Positions 30,276-39,948 are shown, numbered from the stretch's first letter. The stretch is 64,000 nt of DNA from Pseudomonadota bacterium (GCA_023451735.1 JAEXYH010000038.1:112471-176470); one strand, 5' to 3'. Numbers and translations: made by a program. The notes: generated by a model not told the origin, from the letters alone.

Positions 30276-31685
30276 TTGGCATTTGATGAAATGTTAACTG
30301 CGGAGAACCTTCCGCGCCCACCATATAAAGACTACCATGAGTGGTATGCGGCACAGGACACCGCACATCTGATCCGCAAGACCCAGGATGCGGAAAACAT
30401 CTTTCGCAAGACCGGCATCACCTTCGCCGTTTATGGCCACGCGGACAGTTCCGAAAAGCTCATCCCCTTCGATATCATCCCCCGCATCATCTCTGCCCGT
30501 GAATGGCGCAAGCTCGCGCAGGGCATCGAGCAGCGGGTTCTGGCCCTCAACGCCTTCCTCGATGACATCTATCACAAGCAGGAGATCATCAAGGCCGGCC
30601 GCATTCCGCGCGAACTGATCGAAAAGAATTCTGCCTTTTTGCCCGAGATGATCGGCTTCAAGCCGCCGGGCGGTGTCTATACCCATATCGTCGGCACCGA
30701 CATCGTGCGCACCGGCGAGGACCAGTTCTACGTTTTGGAAGACAATGCCCGCACCCCCTCCGGCGTCTCCTACATGCTGGAGAACCGCGAGACGATGATG
30801 CAGATGTTCCCCGAACTCTTCACCCTCAACAAGGTGCAGCGGGTGGAAGATTATCCGCGTCTGCTGCGCCAGTCGCTCGCAGCAGTCGCCCCTCCGGGCT
30901 GCAAGGGCAAGCCACGCGTCGCCGTGCTCACCCCCGGCATCTACAATTCCGCCTATTACGAACATTCCTTCCTTGCCGATCAGATGGGCGTCGAACTGGT
31001 GGAAGGCTCCGATCTGCGCGTGCTCGACGGTAAGGTGCAGATGCGCACCACCCGCGGCTATGAAGCGATCGACGTTCTCTACCGCCGCGTCGACGACGAT
31101 TTTCTCGACCCTCTCACCTTCCGCCCGGATTCGGCGCTGGGCATTCCCGGCATCATGGATGTCTACCGCGCCGGCAACATCACCATCGCCAACGCCCCCG
31201 GCACCGGTATTTCCGATGACAAGGCGATCTATTCCTACATGCCGGAAATCGTCGAGTTCTATACCGGCCGCAAGGCGCTTCTGGAAAACGTGCCGACCTG
31301 GCGCTGTTCGGAACCCGACAGCCTGAAATACGTGCTGGACAACATCGCAGACCTCGTCATCAAGGAAGTCCACGGATCAGGCGGCTACGGCATGCTGGTC
31401 GGCCCGACGGCGACGAAGAAGGAACGTACCGAATTCGCTGAAAAACTCGCCGCCCGGCCGGGCAACTATATCGCCCAGCCGACACTGGCGCTCTCCACCG
31501 TGCCGATCTTCGTCAACAAGGGCGTCGCCCCACGCCACGTCGACCTGCGTCCCTATGTGCTGGTTTCCGACAAGGTGAAGATCATTCCCGGTGGTTTGAC
31601 CCGCGTGGCGCTCAAGCAGGGCTCGCTGGTGGTCAATTCCAGCCAGGGCGGCGGCACCAAGGACACCTGGGTTCTGGAAGATTGA
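30276..31685 (+). CDS. Circularly permuted ATP-grasp type 2 protein
   Basis: About 469 residues. The protein matches the DUF404/DUF407 circularly permuted ATP-grasp family: FDIIPRIISAREW, QRVLALNAFLDDIYH, the LEDNARTPSGVSYML ATP-binding line, and NSSQGGGTKDTWVL at the end. It is expected to ligate an amino acid or peptide, probably with the alpha-E and transglutaminase proteins that follow. The start is a TTG at 30276 giving the conserved AFDEML; AAGGGG lies 8 nt upstream. Longer frames from 30210 would include a non-conserved extension. Confidence 0.88.
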   Translation: MAFDEMLTAENLPRPPYKDYHEWYAAQDTAHLIRKTQDAENIFRKTGITFAVYGHADSSEKLIPFDIIPRIISAREWRKLAQGIEQRVLALNAFLDDIYHKQEIIKAGRIPRELIEKNSAFLPEMIGFKPPGGVYTHIVGTDIVRTGEDQFYVLEDNARTPSGVSYMLENRETMMQMFPELFTLNKVQRVEDYPRLLRQSLAAVAPPGCKGKPRVAVLTPGIYNSAYYEHSFLADQMGVELVEGSDLRVLDGKVQMRTTRGYEAIDVLYRRVDDDFLDPLTFRPDSALGIPGIMDVYRAGNITIANAPGTGISDDKAIYSYMPEIVEFYTGRKALLENVPTWRCSEPDSLKYVLDNIADLVIKEVHGSGGYGMLVGPTATKKERTEFAEKLAARPGNYIAQPTLALSTVPIFVNKGVAPRHVDLRPYVLVSDKVKIIPGGLTRVALKQGSLVVNSSQGGGTKDTWVLED

Positions 31686-31697
31686 GGGCGTAAGAGA

Positions 31698-32642
31698 ATG
31701 CTGGGAAGAACTGCAAACGGCCTCTACTGGATGTTCCGTTACATCGAGCGCGCCGAAAACATCGCCCGCCTCGTCGACGCGGGCCTGCGTGTGTCGCTGA
31801 CCCGCGCCGGCTCATCGGACGAAGACTGGCATGGCGTACTGGAAAGTGCCGGTGTCCGCGAGGCCTATTCCGAAGTGCACGACAAGATGACCGCCGCCGA
31901 CGCGGTGGACTATCTGCTGCGTGACCGCGCCAACCTGTCGAGCGTCATGTCCTGTATCGAGGCAGGCCGCAACAATGCCCGCATGGTGCGCACGGCACTC
32001 ACCCGCGAGACCTGGGAAGCCACCAACGAGGCCTGGATCGACCTGAAGGCGCGCATGTCGCGTAGGACGCGCGCTGCCGACCTGCCGGAACTGATCGGCG
32101 TGATAAAACATCGCTGCGGCCTCATCCGCGGCGCCTTCCACGGCTCGATGCTGAGAAACGAGATCTACAATTTCGCCCGCATCGGCACCTTCATCGAACG
32201 GGCCGACAACACCGCCCGCATTCTCGACGTCAAATATTACGTGCTTCTGCCTTCGGTTAGCCAGGTCGGTTCGGCACTCGACAATTTCCAGTGGGAATCG
32301 ATCCTGCGCTCGGTCTCGGCCCACCGCTCCTATGGCTGGGTCTATGATGGAGAATATCAGGCGGCCAACATTGCCGACATGCTGATCCTGCAGGTGCAGA
32401 TGCCGCGCTCGCTGGCCTATTGTTACGAAAAGATCGTCAGCAACCTGCGTTATCTATCAGACGATTACGGCGGCGAGCGGCTGAAGGCGCATGACACCGC
32501 CGATGCAATCCGCACCATGCTCAAGCGTGGAGCCGTCAGCGAGATCATGGATCAGGGCCTGCACGAATTCCTCGAAGACTTCGTCTACCGCAACAACCAG
32601 CTCAGCGCCGAGATTTCCGACGGCTACCGCTTTTACCAGTAA
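31698..32642 (+). CDS. Alpha-E domain (DUF403) protein
   Basis: A 314-residue helical protein beginning MLGRTANGLYWMFRYIERAENIARL, of which GLYWMFRYIERAEN is the family signature. It starts 12 bases after the ATP-grasp stop. Alpha-E proteins accompany this type of ATP-grasp enzyme and a transglutaminase in many bacteria and are thought to take part in a peptide-bond-forming pathway; the product is unknown. Confidence 0.88.
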   Translation: MLGRTANGLYWMFRYIERAENIARLVDAGLRVSLTRAGSSDEDWHGVLESAGVREAYSEVHDKMTAADAVDYLLRDRANLSSVMSCIEAGRNNARMVRTALTRETWEATNEAWIDLKARMSRRTRAADLPELIGVIKHRCGLIRGAFHGSMLRNEIYNFARIGTFIERADNTARILDVKYYVLLPSVSQVGSALDNFQWESILRSVSAHRSYGWVYDGEYQAANIADMLILQVQMPRSLAYCYEKIVSNLRYLSDDYGGERLKAHDTADAIRTMLKRGAVSEIMDQGLHEFLEDFVYRNNQLSAEISDGYRFYQ

Positions 32643-32674
32643 TCAGCCCACCGCTCGACCCGAAGGACGCCCCC

Positions 32675-33517
32675 ATGCGGCTGAAGATTTCGCATACGAC
32701 CGAATATCTCTATGACGAACCCGTTCCCTATTCGCTGCAGCGTCTGCGGCTGACCCCTATCAGCGGCCCGACCCAGAAGGTGCTCGACTGGGCGGTCGAT
32801 GTCGACGGAGCCAGGATCGAAACGGGTTATCTCGATCAATATGGCAACCGCGTGGACCTTGTTTCCGTGGAGGGTGCCGAACATACCATTCGCATCACCG
32901 CAACTGGCGAGGTCGACACATTCGACAAGACCGGTGTTTTCGGCGCCCATCTCGGCTGCACCCCACTCTGGCTCTATCTGCGCGATACAAGCCGCACCAG
33001 GCCCGGCAAGCTGGTCAGGGAACTGGCGAAAGCCGTCAGGGGTGACAGCGAGCTCGCCCAGATGCATGCGTTGATGGACGCGATCCACGAAACGGTCGCC
33101 TACACGCCCGGAACCACGACGACCAAGACCACGGCAGAAGAGGCGTTGGCAGCGAAGACCGGCGTCTGCCAGGACCACGCCCATATCTTCATTTCGGCAG
33201 CGAGATTTTCCGGCGTGCCGGCTCGGTATGTCTCCGGATATCTTCTGATGGAAGACAGGCCGGACCAGGTGGCAACCCATGCCTGGGCGGAAGCGCATAT
33301 CCCGGGTCTCGGCTGGGTGGGCTTCGATGCCGCCAATAACGTCTGCCCCGACGATCGCTATGTCCGTATCGCCTCGGGTCTCTGCTACCGCGACTGCGCC
33401 CCGGTTTCCGGTATGAGAATCGGACCGGCCGGGGAAAACCTGAAGGTAAGTCTGACCGTGAGGCCCAGCCAGGAACAATTGCAGGGTGAAGGCCAGCAGA
33501 GCCAGACGCAATCCTGA
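32675..33517 (+). CDS. Transglutaminase-like cysteine protease family protein
   Basis: A 280-residue protein with an N-terminal beta region and a transglutaminase core. TGVCQDHAHIF carries the catalytic Cys, HAWAEAHIPGLGWVGFD the His, and FDAANN the Asp. It follows the alpha-E gene by 32 bases and completes the usual three-gene ATP-grasp/alpha-E/transglutaminase set. No proteasome-type protease gene, a frequent fourth member, is present here. Confidence 0.88.
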   Translation: MRLKISHTTEYLYDEPVPYSLQRLRLTPISGPTQKVLDWAVDVDGARIETGYLDQYGNRVDLVSVEGAEHTIRITATGEVDTFDKTGVFGAHLGCTPLWLYLRDTSRTRPGKLVRELAKAVRGDSELAQMHALMDAIHETVAYTPGTTTTKTTAEEALAAKTGVCQDHAHIFISAARFSGVPARYVSGYLLMEDRPDQVATHAWAEAHIPGLGWVGFDAANNVCPDDRYVRIASGLCYRDCAPVSGMRIGPAGENLKVSLTVRPSQEQLQGEGQQSQTQS

Positions 33518-33584
33518 ATTTGCCGCAACGCAAGCCCGGCGCCATGTCCGGCTGCCAGAATGACCTTTCTGGAGCGAGGCGTGC

Positions 33585-34091
33585 ATGCTGTTAGGGCAGT
33601 CGATATTCCAGTCGGTGCTGACCCGGCTGAAAGAAGAGCAGAACGACGACGACGAGGCGGCCCCGCCTGAAGGAGCGGATTTCCGCATTCGTGGACTTGG
33701 CGCCGGCTTTCTCACGCCCGATGGCCGGCCAGAAGCGGCAAAAGCCGATACAGGCAGTTATTTCGATTATCTCTCCGACTGGCCTGAAACGGAGCGCGAT
33801 GCCGGAATGCCACGAACGGACGCGTTGGCAGAGGCAAAGAACACGGAGCAACCGCCCGAAGAGATCGAGATGCCGGAGCGTCTCAGACGCCTGACGGAGG
33901 AGGAAATTGCCGAGGATCTGGCGATTTCACCAAAGGACAACGAAGCGTCGCTTAATGAAAAACGCCGGCAGTTCGCCAAGCTCAACCATCCCGACCGGGT
34001 AGAACCGGCATTTCGCGACAATGCCACGGTCAGAATGAAGACGGCCAACCTCTTGATCGACCAGGCGCTCGCGTCTCTCTACTGGCGCTGA
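33585..34091 (+). CDS. Protein with C-terminal J-like domain
   Basis: A 168-residue protein whose first 100 residues are acidic and probably disordered. The last 70 look like a J domain: EEEIAEDLAIS helix, then KRRQFAKLNHPDRV with the H-P-D tripeptide that stimulates DnaK, then a closing helix ending ASLYWR. It lies 67 bases after the transglutaminase gene on the same strand. It may be a specialised DnaK co-chaperone. Confidence 0.7.
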   Translation: MLLGQSIFQSVLTRLKEEQNDDDEAAPPEGADFRIRGLGAGFLTPDGRPEAAKADTGSYFDYLSDWPETERDAGMPRTDALAEAKNTEQPPEEIEMPERLRRLTEEEIAEDLAISPKDNEASLNEKRRQFAKLNHPDRVEPAFRDNATVRMKTANLLIDQALASLYWR

Positions 34092-34111
34092 TCGACTGCT
34101 CCGGCCGATCC

Positions 34112-34324
34112 TCAGTCGTCCTGTGGTTGCTTGGGTCGCGTCCCCGTGGGCGCCTTCCGGTCGAAGAAAAGCTTGTAGGTGGCGAACAGGCCGACGACGG
34201 CGACAATTCCGGCCCAGATCGCCTCCCCCGCATAAAGCTCGATGCAGACCCAGACGAAGCATACCGCCGGGATCAGCACCCGGCGCCAGAGCGCATCGTA
34301 GAAAGGATGGTTTGGGTCGATCAT
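34112..34324 (-). CDS. DUF3329-type small membrane protein
   Basis: A 70-residue protein, MIDPNHPFYDALWRRVLI at the start, with two hydrophobic segments and a basic C-terminus. It resembles the DUF3329 proteins of Rhizobiales. GGAGAAAAGACAG before ATG 34324 makes this the start rather than the open frame to 34474. Function is unknown. Confidence 0.7.
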   Translation of the reverse strand: MIDPNHPFYDALWRRVLIPAVCFVWVCIELYAGEAIWAGIVAVVGLFATYKLFFDRKAPTGTRPKQPQDD

Positions 34325-34596
34325 CTGTCTTTTCTCCTCCGGCCGAACCTTGCGCGGCCGCAACTGGATATCCGGGTTGGCGGGAAAAATGCAAGATCGC
34401 GTGCGGATGAACTTAGCTTTACCGGCCCGAGCGCGCCACCCGGCCTGCCTCTCCTCACCGATATTCGCGGCCAAACCGAAAGTTCGGCCTCACCATAGAT
34501 TTTTCCGCCATGGCAGCGGTATTGGCATTGAAGCCTTTGACGAGCTAGGCTAAGAACCACTCATCGGACACCGGCGAGTCATCGTCGGCACGGTTA

Positions 34597-34673
34597 GCAC
34601 CCGTAGCTCAGCTGGATAGAGTGTTGGATTCCGATTCCAAAGGTCACAGGTTCGAATCCTGTCGGGTGCGCCA
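34597..34673 (+). tRNA. tRNA-Arg (anticodon CCG)
   Basis: A 77-base cloverleaf: acceptor GCACCCG pairs with CGGGTGC, D-arm GCTC...GAGT, anticodon stem TTGGA/TCCAA with loop TTCCGAT giving anticodon CCG, T-arm ACAGG-TTCGAAT-CCTGT, discriminator G and an encoded CCA. It reads CGG codons. No integration scar is seen beside it. Confidence 0.97.
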
Positions 34674-34797
34674 TTAACAACTGAAATCATTTAATCTTAC
34701 GCATTCAAAGCGCCGCGAATCAGACGTTCGCTCGTCCTTGCTCGCTCAACGGACATGCAGCGGGCGCAGCCGTATCATCCGGCGGATGTCCAGACGC

Positions 34798-34823
34798 AAA
34801 AAAGCCCGGATCGCTCCGGGCTT
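34798..34823 (-). terminator. Rho-independent terminator of the porin gene
   Basis: On the minus strand AAGCCCGGA (34823-34815), loop GCGA, TCCGGGCTT (34810-34802) and a T-run (34803-34798). It is a nine-pair perfect stem placed about 20 bases after the porin stop. Confidence 0.9.
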
Positions 34824-34845
34824 TCGTTTTGTCTATGCGGTCGAA

Positions 34846-35970
34846 TTAGAACGAGCGCTGCAGACGCAGGAAACCGTCCCACTTGTCGGCAGAGTCCGTG
34901 CCGTTATCAACGTCGGTGTAGTTGATCGTGGCCTTGGCTGCGAGGTTCGTGGTGATGTCGTAGTCAGCCGTGAGGCCGACGCGCCATGCATCACCGCCGT
35001 CGAAGTCGCCATCGTTGTCGAGCGTGATGTTATCCCAGTACTGGGCGCCCGGTGCGATGGAGAACTTGTCGGTGACCTTGATGGCGTATTCCGCACCGAT
35101 CGTCCACTCGGAAGCGTCGAAGTAACGGTTCTGGCCGAAGGCGTAGGCAGCGAAGACGCCGAGCGAGCCCGGGCCGAGATCTGCAGTCAGCGTGGAAGCG
35201 AGAGCTGCATTTTCGTTGTCGAAGTCGTAACCAGCAAAGAAGTCGAGCGTTACGCCACCGAACTTGCCGGTGATAACGCCGTTGATGCCGATTTCGTCAG
35301 CATTGCCTGCATCGTCGGTCTTGTAACCGGCCTGCGAGTTGAACGCGTCAACCTGACCGTAAACCGAGAACGCACCGCCGTCATAGGTGTAACGGATGGA
35401 GTTGTTCAGCGTGTCAGCGCCTTCGCCACCGTTGTTGTACGGACGGTCGTCAGCCAGAACGGTTTCACCCGGAAGTCCCGTATCGAAGTAGTTGTAGAAG
35501 TAACCGACGCGGAAGCCGCCCAGTTCGATGTAGGTTTCTTCCAGGAAGAAGTCGCTGTTACCCTGCGACGAGCTGTAGGTGTCAGTACCACCAGCAGCGT
35601 TAGGAATATTTACCGAGTAGGTGTTCGACGAGTTGTTGTTGGCGCGAAGCGTGATGCGCGAGGTGAGCGCGCCGTATTCGGTGTCGGTCTTGGCTTCGAG
35701 GCGAACCTGAGCGCGGGTGTTGGTACGGTACCCGGCTTCGCCGCCAAAGTCGTCGTCGCTGCGGCCGTCGAGCTGAACGCGGACATAACCGCCGATCTTG
35801 AGGCAGGTTTCGGTGCCCGGGATGTAGAAGTAGCCGGTACCGAAGGCGTCACAAACGCGGACATATTCCATCGGCTCGGGCTCTGCCGCGACGATCGCAT
35901 CGGCAGCCTGCGCGCCGGATACTGCTGCGAGAGCTGCAGCGGAGCCGAGAAGAAGGCTCTTGATGTTCAT
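34846..35970 (-). CDS. Outer-membrane porin (RopA/Omp2b family)
   Basis: About 374 residues. It has a signal peptide (MNIKSLLLGSAAALAAVSGAQA; only the tail AAVSGAQA need be noted), then AIVAAEPEPMEYVRVCDAFG, CLKIGGYVRVQLDG, and a terminal beta strand ending LRLQRSF with a C-terminal Phe. These are the marks of the alphaproteobacterial porin family. Two Cys near the N-terminus may form a disulphide. ATG 35970 has TGGAG upstream; the ATG 12 bases earlier is unlikely. It lies downstream of a two-component pair on the same strand, a likely osmotic or envelope regulator. Confidence 0.92.
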   Translation of the reverse strand: MNIKSLLLGSAAALAAVSGAQAADAIVAAEPEPMEYVRVCDAFGTGYFYIPGTETCLKIGGYVRVQLDGRSDDDFGGEAGYRTNTRAQVRLEAKTDTEYGALTSRITLRANNNSSNTYSVNIPNAAGGTDTYSSSQGNSDFFLEETYIELGGFRVGYFYNYFDTGLPGETVLADDRPYNNGGEGADTLNNSIRYTYDGGAFSVYGQVDAFNSQAGYKTDDAGNADEIGINGVITGKFGGVTLDFFAGYDFDNENAALASTLTADLGPGSLGVFAAYAFGQNRYFDASEWTIGAEYAIKVTDKFSIAPGAQYWDNITLDNDGDFDGGDAWRVGLTADYDITTNLAAKATINYTDVDNGTDSADKWDGFLRLQRSF

Positions 35971-36328
35971 TATGATCTCCATTCAGACGATGGACCGCGG
36001 CCGGGAGCCTTATCCACCAAATTAAAAAACCGAAGAAATGTTCGGTGGGAAAGGAATACGAAGGCCCGGCGAGGGACGAAAGCAAGAGTTCCCACGGGCA
36101 GCGGGGGAAGCGGATGCCGTGCCGGCGGATGTTGCGCACGCGCATCGGTTTGTAACCGTACGTAATTTGATGGTAATCAAACGGTATCAGAAGCAGGATC
36201 CGGCCACGCATCTGCGACAAAGCGGAAGATGCCGCAGCCTTGGCCCGGGCCGATTGCGGCCGTCTGATTCTGGCAGCCGAAACGGTTGCCGGGATTGGCG
36301 GTGGTGCAGGTTTGTGGCGTGGCAGAGC
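35971..36328 (-). promoter_or_regulatory. Porin leader/promoter region with palindrome
   Basis: About 358 bases between the kinase stop and the porin start. At 36166-36181 is the palindrome TTTGAT-GGTA-ATCAAA, near a repeated ACCGTA/ACGGTA. It lies roughly 200 bases upstream of the porin start, within reach of an OmpR-type activator. No gene is supported here. Confidence 0.4.
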
Positions 36329-37699
36329 TCAGGCCGCACCCGCGACATGATCCAGCAGCCGTGGCAGGATGATGACCGCCCGGGCCCCGCCTGAATCGGC
36401 GTCCTCGTATCGGATCTTCCCCTGATGCGCATCGATGATCGACTTGGCCAGGGCGAGACCGAGCCCGCTCCCGCCCGTGTCCCTGCTGCGAGATTCTTCA
36501 AGGCGAACAAACGGATTGAAGATACGAATCCGATCGGCCTCGGGAACGCCCGGCCCGTCATCATCGATCAGGAGACAAACGTCCCCCATTGCCGGACGAA
36601 CGTATACCCGCGCCCGATGACCATATCTCAGAGCATTCTCCAAGACATTTCGCAGCGCTCGCTTTAATGCAGCCCGACGCCCGTAGATAAAGAAATGATG
36701 CGGATTGACCAGAGTGACATCGCCACCGGCAGCACTCAGATCGTCCACCAGCTCGTTCATCAGGTCTTCAAGCTGAAACGCGACTTCCGGCTCTGCCGTA
36801 TCGCAGCCGCGCGACAGGGAGAGAGCAGCATCCACCAGCTCCTGAATTTCATCCAGGCACAGCCCCAGCCGATCCTTGGGATCGCCGTCATCAAGAAGCT
36901 CGATCCTTAGTCGCATCGCCGTGATCGGCGATTTCAGGTCATGCCCGATGGCGGCAAGCATCTTTCCACGCTCATTGAGCAATCTTGTGAGACGGTCAGC
37001 CATGTCGTTGAAAGCATGGGTCAATTTTTTCAGCTCGGAAGGACCTGAGGCGGAAATCGGCTGCGGCGTCTCGCTTCGGCCCAGATTGTCGGCGGCATTC
37101 GACAGATGCCGAAGCGGCGTCGTTATTTTTGCAACGATAATCCAGACGATTGCCACGACAATGGAGACGGTCGCAAAGAAAGTCGCCAGAAGTTGCCAGG
37201 TCCATGGTTTTGGCAAGCGCAGCACGTCGCGCGCGGTCAGCCATCGCCCGTCGTCGAGCATGATCGAGGCCAAGAGCACCAGGCGCCGACCGGGCTTCTC
37301 CATATGGTCCGTGAGCTCGGGCTTTTGACCAATTTCCGCAGCCGCAAGGATAAAGCCATTTCCGAGAGCAAGGCCGAACTTGTTTCTCAGGAAGATCGCG
37401 AGGTCTTCGGACAGCTGCAGTTCATCCCGCACCTGCGGAGCCGCATCGGAAATCGTGAATTGCATGCCCCATTCCGAGGGCGTCTTGATGATCGTATCCC
37501 CGTCATCAGCTGGCAGGGTTTTCAGAAGCGTTGCGGTGGTGAGCAATCGCTCGACTGCATCGAAGGCTCGATAATCGAGAAGCTGCCTGTTTTTATCATG
37601 CAGGAAATACGAAATGCTGAGCATCTGCGCCGCAAGCAGGCAGCCGAGGAGCAATAGGATGAGCTGTCCTCGAACGCTTTGAGGGACGCCGATTTTCAT
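36329..37699 (-). CDS. EnvZ-like sensor histidine kinase
   Basis: A 456-residue membrane kinase. It has an N-terminal TM (LILLLLGCLLAAQM), a sensor of about 140 residues, second TM (LLATFFATVSIVVAIVW), HAMP, HisKA with GHDLKSPITAMRLRIELL, and HATPase with NVLENALRYG, DDGPG and GSGLGLALA. It starts 3 bases after the response regulator stop. It is probably paired with that regulator and controls the downstream porin; this is inferred from order and strand. Confidence 0.88.
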   Translation of the reverse strand: MKIGVPQSVRGQLILLLLGCLLAAQMLSISYFLHDKNRQLLDYRAFDAVERLLTTATLLKTLPADDGDTIIKTPSEWGMQFTISDAAPQVRDELQLSEDLAIFLRNKFGLALGNGFILAAAEIGQKPELTDHMEKPGRRLVLLASIMLDDGRWLTARDVLRLPKPWTWQLLATFFATVSIVVAIVWIIVAKITTPLRHLSNAADNLGRSETPQPISASGPSELKKLTHAFNDMADRLTRLLNERGKMLAAIGHDLKSPITAMRLRIELLDDGDPKDRLGLCLDEIQELVDAALSLSRGCDTAEPEVAFQLEDLMNELVDDLSAAGGDVTLVNPHHFFIYGRRAALKRALRNVLENALRYGHRARVYVRPAMGDVCLLIDDDGPGVPEADRIRIFNPFVRLEESRSRDTGGSGLGLALAKSIIDAHQGKIRYEDADSGGARAVIILPRLLDHVAGAA

Positions 37700-37702
37700 A
37701 TG

Positions 37703-38425
37703 TCAGGCTCTGGTCACATCCGCGACAAGGCAATACCCGCCTCCGCGCACGGTAATAATGAGTTCCGGACGATCCTTACTCTGTTCTATCTTTCTTCGCA
37801 AACGGCTGACCTGATTGTCTATGGCACGATCAAACGGACCGGCACTGCGTGCGGACGTCAGTTCAAGCAGCCTTTCCCGGGAAAGGATGACCCTCGGCCG
37901 CTCCAGAAACGCCATCAGCAGCTGGAAGTCGGCAACGGTGAGCGGCGTCTCGACGCCGCCGTCATCGACGAGGCAGCGGCGGTCGATCTGAAGTGACCAG
38001 TTGCCGAAACGGAGGATTTGCCCTCCATGCTCCCCGCCCAGGGATGGGGCTGACGGCTCGTAACGCCTCAGGATGGCCTTGATCCTGGCAACGACCTCCC
38101 GCGGGTTGAACGGCTTGGCAAGATAATCGTCCGCGCCGAGCTCAAGCCCGATGATCCGGTCCGTTTCCTCATTGAGCGCACTCAGCATCAGGATCGGAAT
38201 CTTGCTCGTAGTCCGAAGGCGGTGGCAGATGGCCAGTCCGTCTTCCCCCGGAAGCATGACGTCGAGAATCACTAGATCGAATGCTGCAGACATCAGCACC
38301 CGGTCCATCTCCTTCCCGCCATCGACGGCGACCGCCCGCATGCCGACCTTTTCGAGATAAAGCTTCAGCGCCTCGCGGGTCTGAGCGTGATCGTCGACAA
38401 TTAGAACATTGGGAGAGCTTGTCAT
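37703..38425 (-). CDS. OmpR-family response regulator
   Basis: A 240-residue regulator with receiver Asp in LVILDVMLPGEDG, Lys in LAKPFNP, and a winged-helix domain ending VRGGGYCLVADV. It is the first gene of the response regulator-kinase-porin run on the minus strand. The receiver begins VLIVDDHAQTREAL. The porin upstream palindrome is a candidate site. Confidence 0.88.
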   Translation of the reverse strand: MTSSPNVLIVDDHAQTREALKLYLEKVGMRAVAVDGGKEMDRVLMSAAFDLVILDVMLPGEDGLAICHRLRTTSKIPILMLSALNEETDRIIGLELGADDYLAKPFNPREVVARIKAILRRYEPSAPSLGGEHGGQILRFGNWSLQIDRRCLVDDGGVETPLTVADFQLLMAFLERPRVILSRERLLELTSARSAGPFDRAIDNQVSRLRRKIEQSKDRPELIITVRGGGYCLVADVTRA

Positions 38426-38865
38426 GATAGCGATTTATCCGATGGAAATTTGCCACGCACCAGGAATTTTGTAACCGCACGTCGCAGAAGGCGCCGATGC
38501 GACAGGAGGATACCATTCTGGCTTTTGTCAGGGATAATCCAGAGACAAACATTCGCTATAGAGATTGTGTCGATGTCGCGTAGAAGGATTTACGTTCCCT
38601 TCCCCGGTCAACTGGCAGGGCACGCCGCTTCGTTGACGTTGGCGCCGTGAAAAGAACCACCTTTCATGGCCCGCTGCTTTGGAAGCGCAACTGTAAACGC
38701 CGGTTCAATCTCGACCTCCAGTCAGGACACCACCCAGTTGCGCTTCCAGCCCCCATTCGGCCTCCCGCACCGTCCTCATCTTCCCTTGTCCGCCGTCTTG
38801 AACTAAATCCGCTCTCGCGGGTTTCTTTTCACCGCGGATTCGCGCCGATCGAAGGAAGCTGTTCA
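38426..38865. other. Divergent intergenic region, no gene supported
   Basis: About 440 bases between the response regulator start and a small lipoprotein gene. Short open frames here lack a ribosome-binding site or recognisable protein. It should hold promoters for both sides. A GAAGGA ribosome-binding site lies at its right edge. Confidence 0.4.
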
Positions 38866-39162
38866 ATGAAAAGATTGTTTGTCATGGCCATTGCGGCAAT
38901 TGCCCTGACGGCTTGCAACTCAACAGGGAATCCCGAATTCCGTGCCATCGATTACGGACCGGGCATCGCGCCTATTGCCGGCAGCATCACCTACGGCGGA
39001 CAACCGAGAGGCCGACACTCCAACATGCCGGCAGGATATACCTTCACCCACGAATTCCTCAGTCGCTTTGGAAGCCGCGTCGAGGAGCGCTACCGTGTGC
39101 TGGAAGATGGCAGCCTCGATATCTATAGCCGCCGGATCACGCCGATCAATATCGGCCGCTGA
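38866..39162 (+). CDS. Small putative lipoprotein
   Basis: A 98-residue protein with signal peptide and lipobox (FVMAIAAIALTAC), so Cys 17 should be lipidated. The mature part is short, polar and ends in a basic segment. ATG 38866 follows GAAGGA by 8 bases; the open frame upstream to 38647 is not credible. Function unknown. Confidence 0.7.
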   Translation: MKRLFVMAIAAIALTACNSTGNPEFRAIDYGPGIAPIAGSITYGGQPRGRHSNMPAGYTFTHEFLSRFGSRVEERYRVLEDGSLDIYSRRITPINIGR

Positions 39163-39252
39163 CGCCCTGCCGTGCACGATATCGACAGCAGTCCGGCGGA
39201 ACAGACGACCGCAGAAACCGTTTTCCTCCAGACCACGAAAATGGAGGCGACC

Positions 39253-39432
39253 ATGGCCAATGACAAAGAGGCACGCGAGGCAATCGAACGCGGCAGCAAT
39301 CATGCCGGAACCGGCACGAATCCTGCAGCAGGCCCGCATGCCAAGGAGCACCTGACGGATCACGACAAGACACCCGGTACCGGTTCCTTGCCGGCAAAAG
39401 ACAGCAAGGATACGGATTCCGGGCCGGAGTGA
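39253..39432 (+). CDS. Small hydrophilic protein
   Basis: A 59-residue very polar protein (MANDKEAREAIERGSNHAG at the start, and Lys/Asp/Gly-rich to the end) with GGAGG 5 nt before ATG 39253. It looks like a disordered stress-type protein, though no family is recognised. Confidence 0.5.
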   Translation: MANDKEAREAIERGSNHAGTGTNPAAGPHAKEHLTDHDKTPGTGSLPAKDSKDTDSGPE

Positions 39433-39554
39433 TCCGTAAAACGGCACACGGCTGACGTTACGCTTATTTTTGCCTGTCGGCGCCGTCATCAATCCGCTTG
39501 CCCGCCAACTTCGCGCCGGTTAACACCGAATGACGATAATGCGGGCAAGACGGC

Positions 39555-39944
39555 ATGACGGGAGAAACAATCACCCTCTATGAAGCGATCGGTGGCGACG
39601 CGACTGTCCGCGCGCTGGCAAGGCGTTTCTATGAACTGATGGATACCCTGCCGGAAGCGAAGAACTGCCGGGCGATCCATCCGCCGAGTCTGGAAGGCAG
39701 CGAAGCCAAGCTCCATGAATATCTGACCGGTTATCTCGGCGGCCCACCCGTTTATGTCGAAAAATACGGCCATCCGCGTCTGCGCTCCCGCCATTTCGGT
39801 GCAGCAATAGGACCTGCCGAGCGCGACGAGTGGCTGCTGTGCTTCAGGCGTGCGCTCGACGAGACAATCGAAAATCCGAAACTTCGCGACATCATCTGGC
39901 CACCGATCGAAAGACTTGGCCATCACATGCAGAACAGGGAATAG
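39555..39944 (+). CDS. Group II truncated haemoglobin
   Basis: A 129-residue globin with LYEAIGGDATVRALARRFYELM at the N-terminus (start LYEAIGGDATVR) and the heme-pocket LRSRHFGAAIGPAERDEWLLCF. The proximal His is in RSRHF, and Trp in DEWL is typical of group II. These proteins bind oxygen or nitric oxide. The next gene starts 4 bases after its stop. Confidence 0.88.
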   Translation: MTGETITLYEAIGGDATVRALARRFYELMDTLPEAKNCRAIHPPSLEGSEAKLHEYLTGYLGGPPVYVEKYGHPRLRSRHFGAAIGPAERDEWLLCFRRALDETIENPKLRDIIWPPIERLGHHMQNRE

Positions 39945-39948
39945 GCTC

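Noticed and set aside
34597..34673. tRNA-Arg as an integration site
   Set aside because: No integrase gene and no repeated tRNA 3' end was seen nearby.
34738..36165. A 475-codon plus-strand open frame opposite the porin
   Set aside because: It is the shadow of the porin gene and crosses its terminator.
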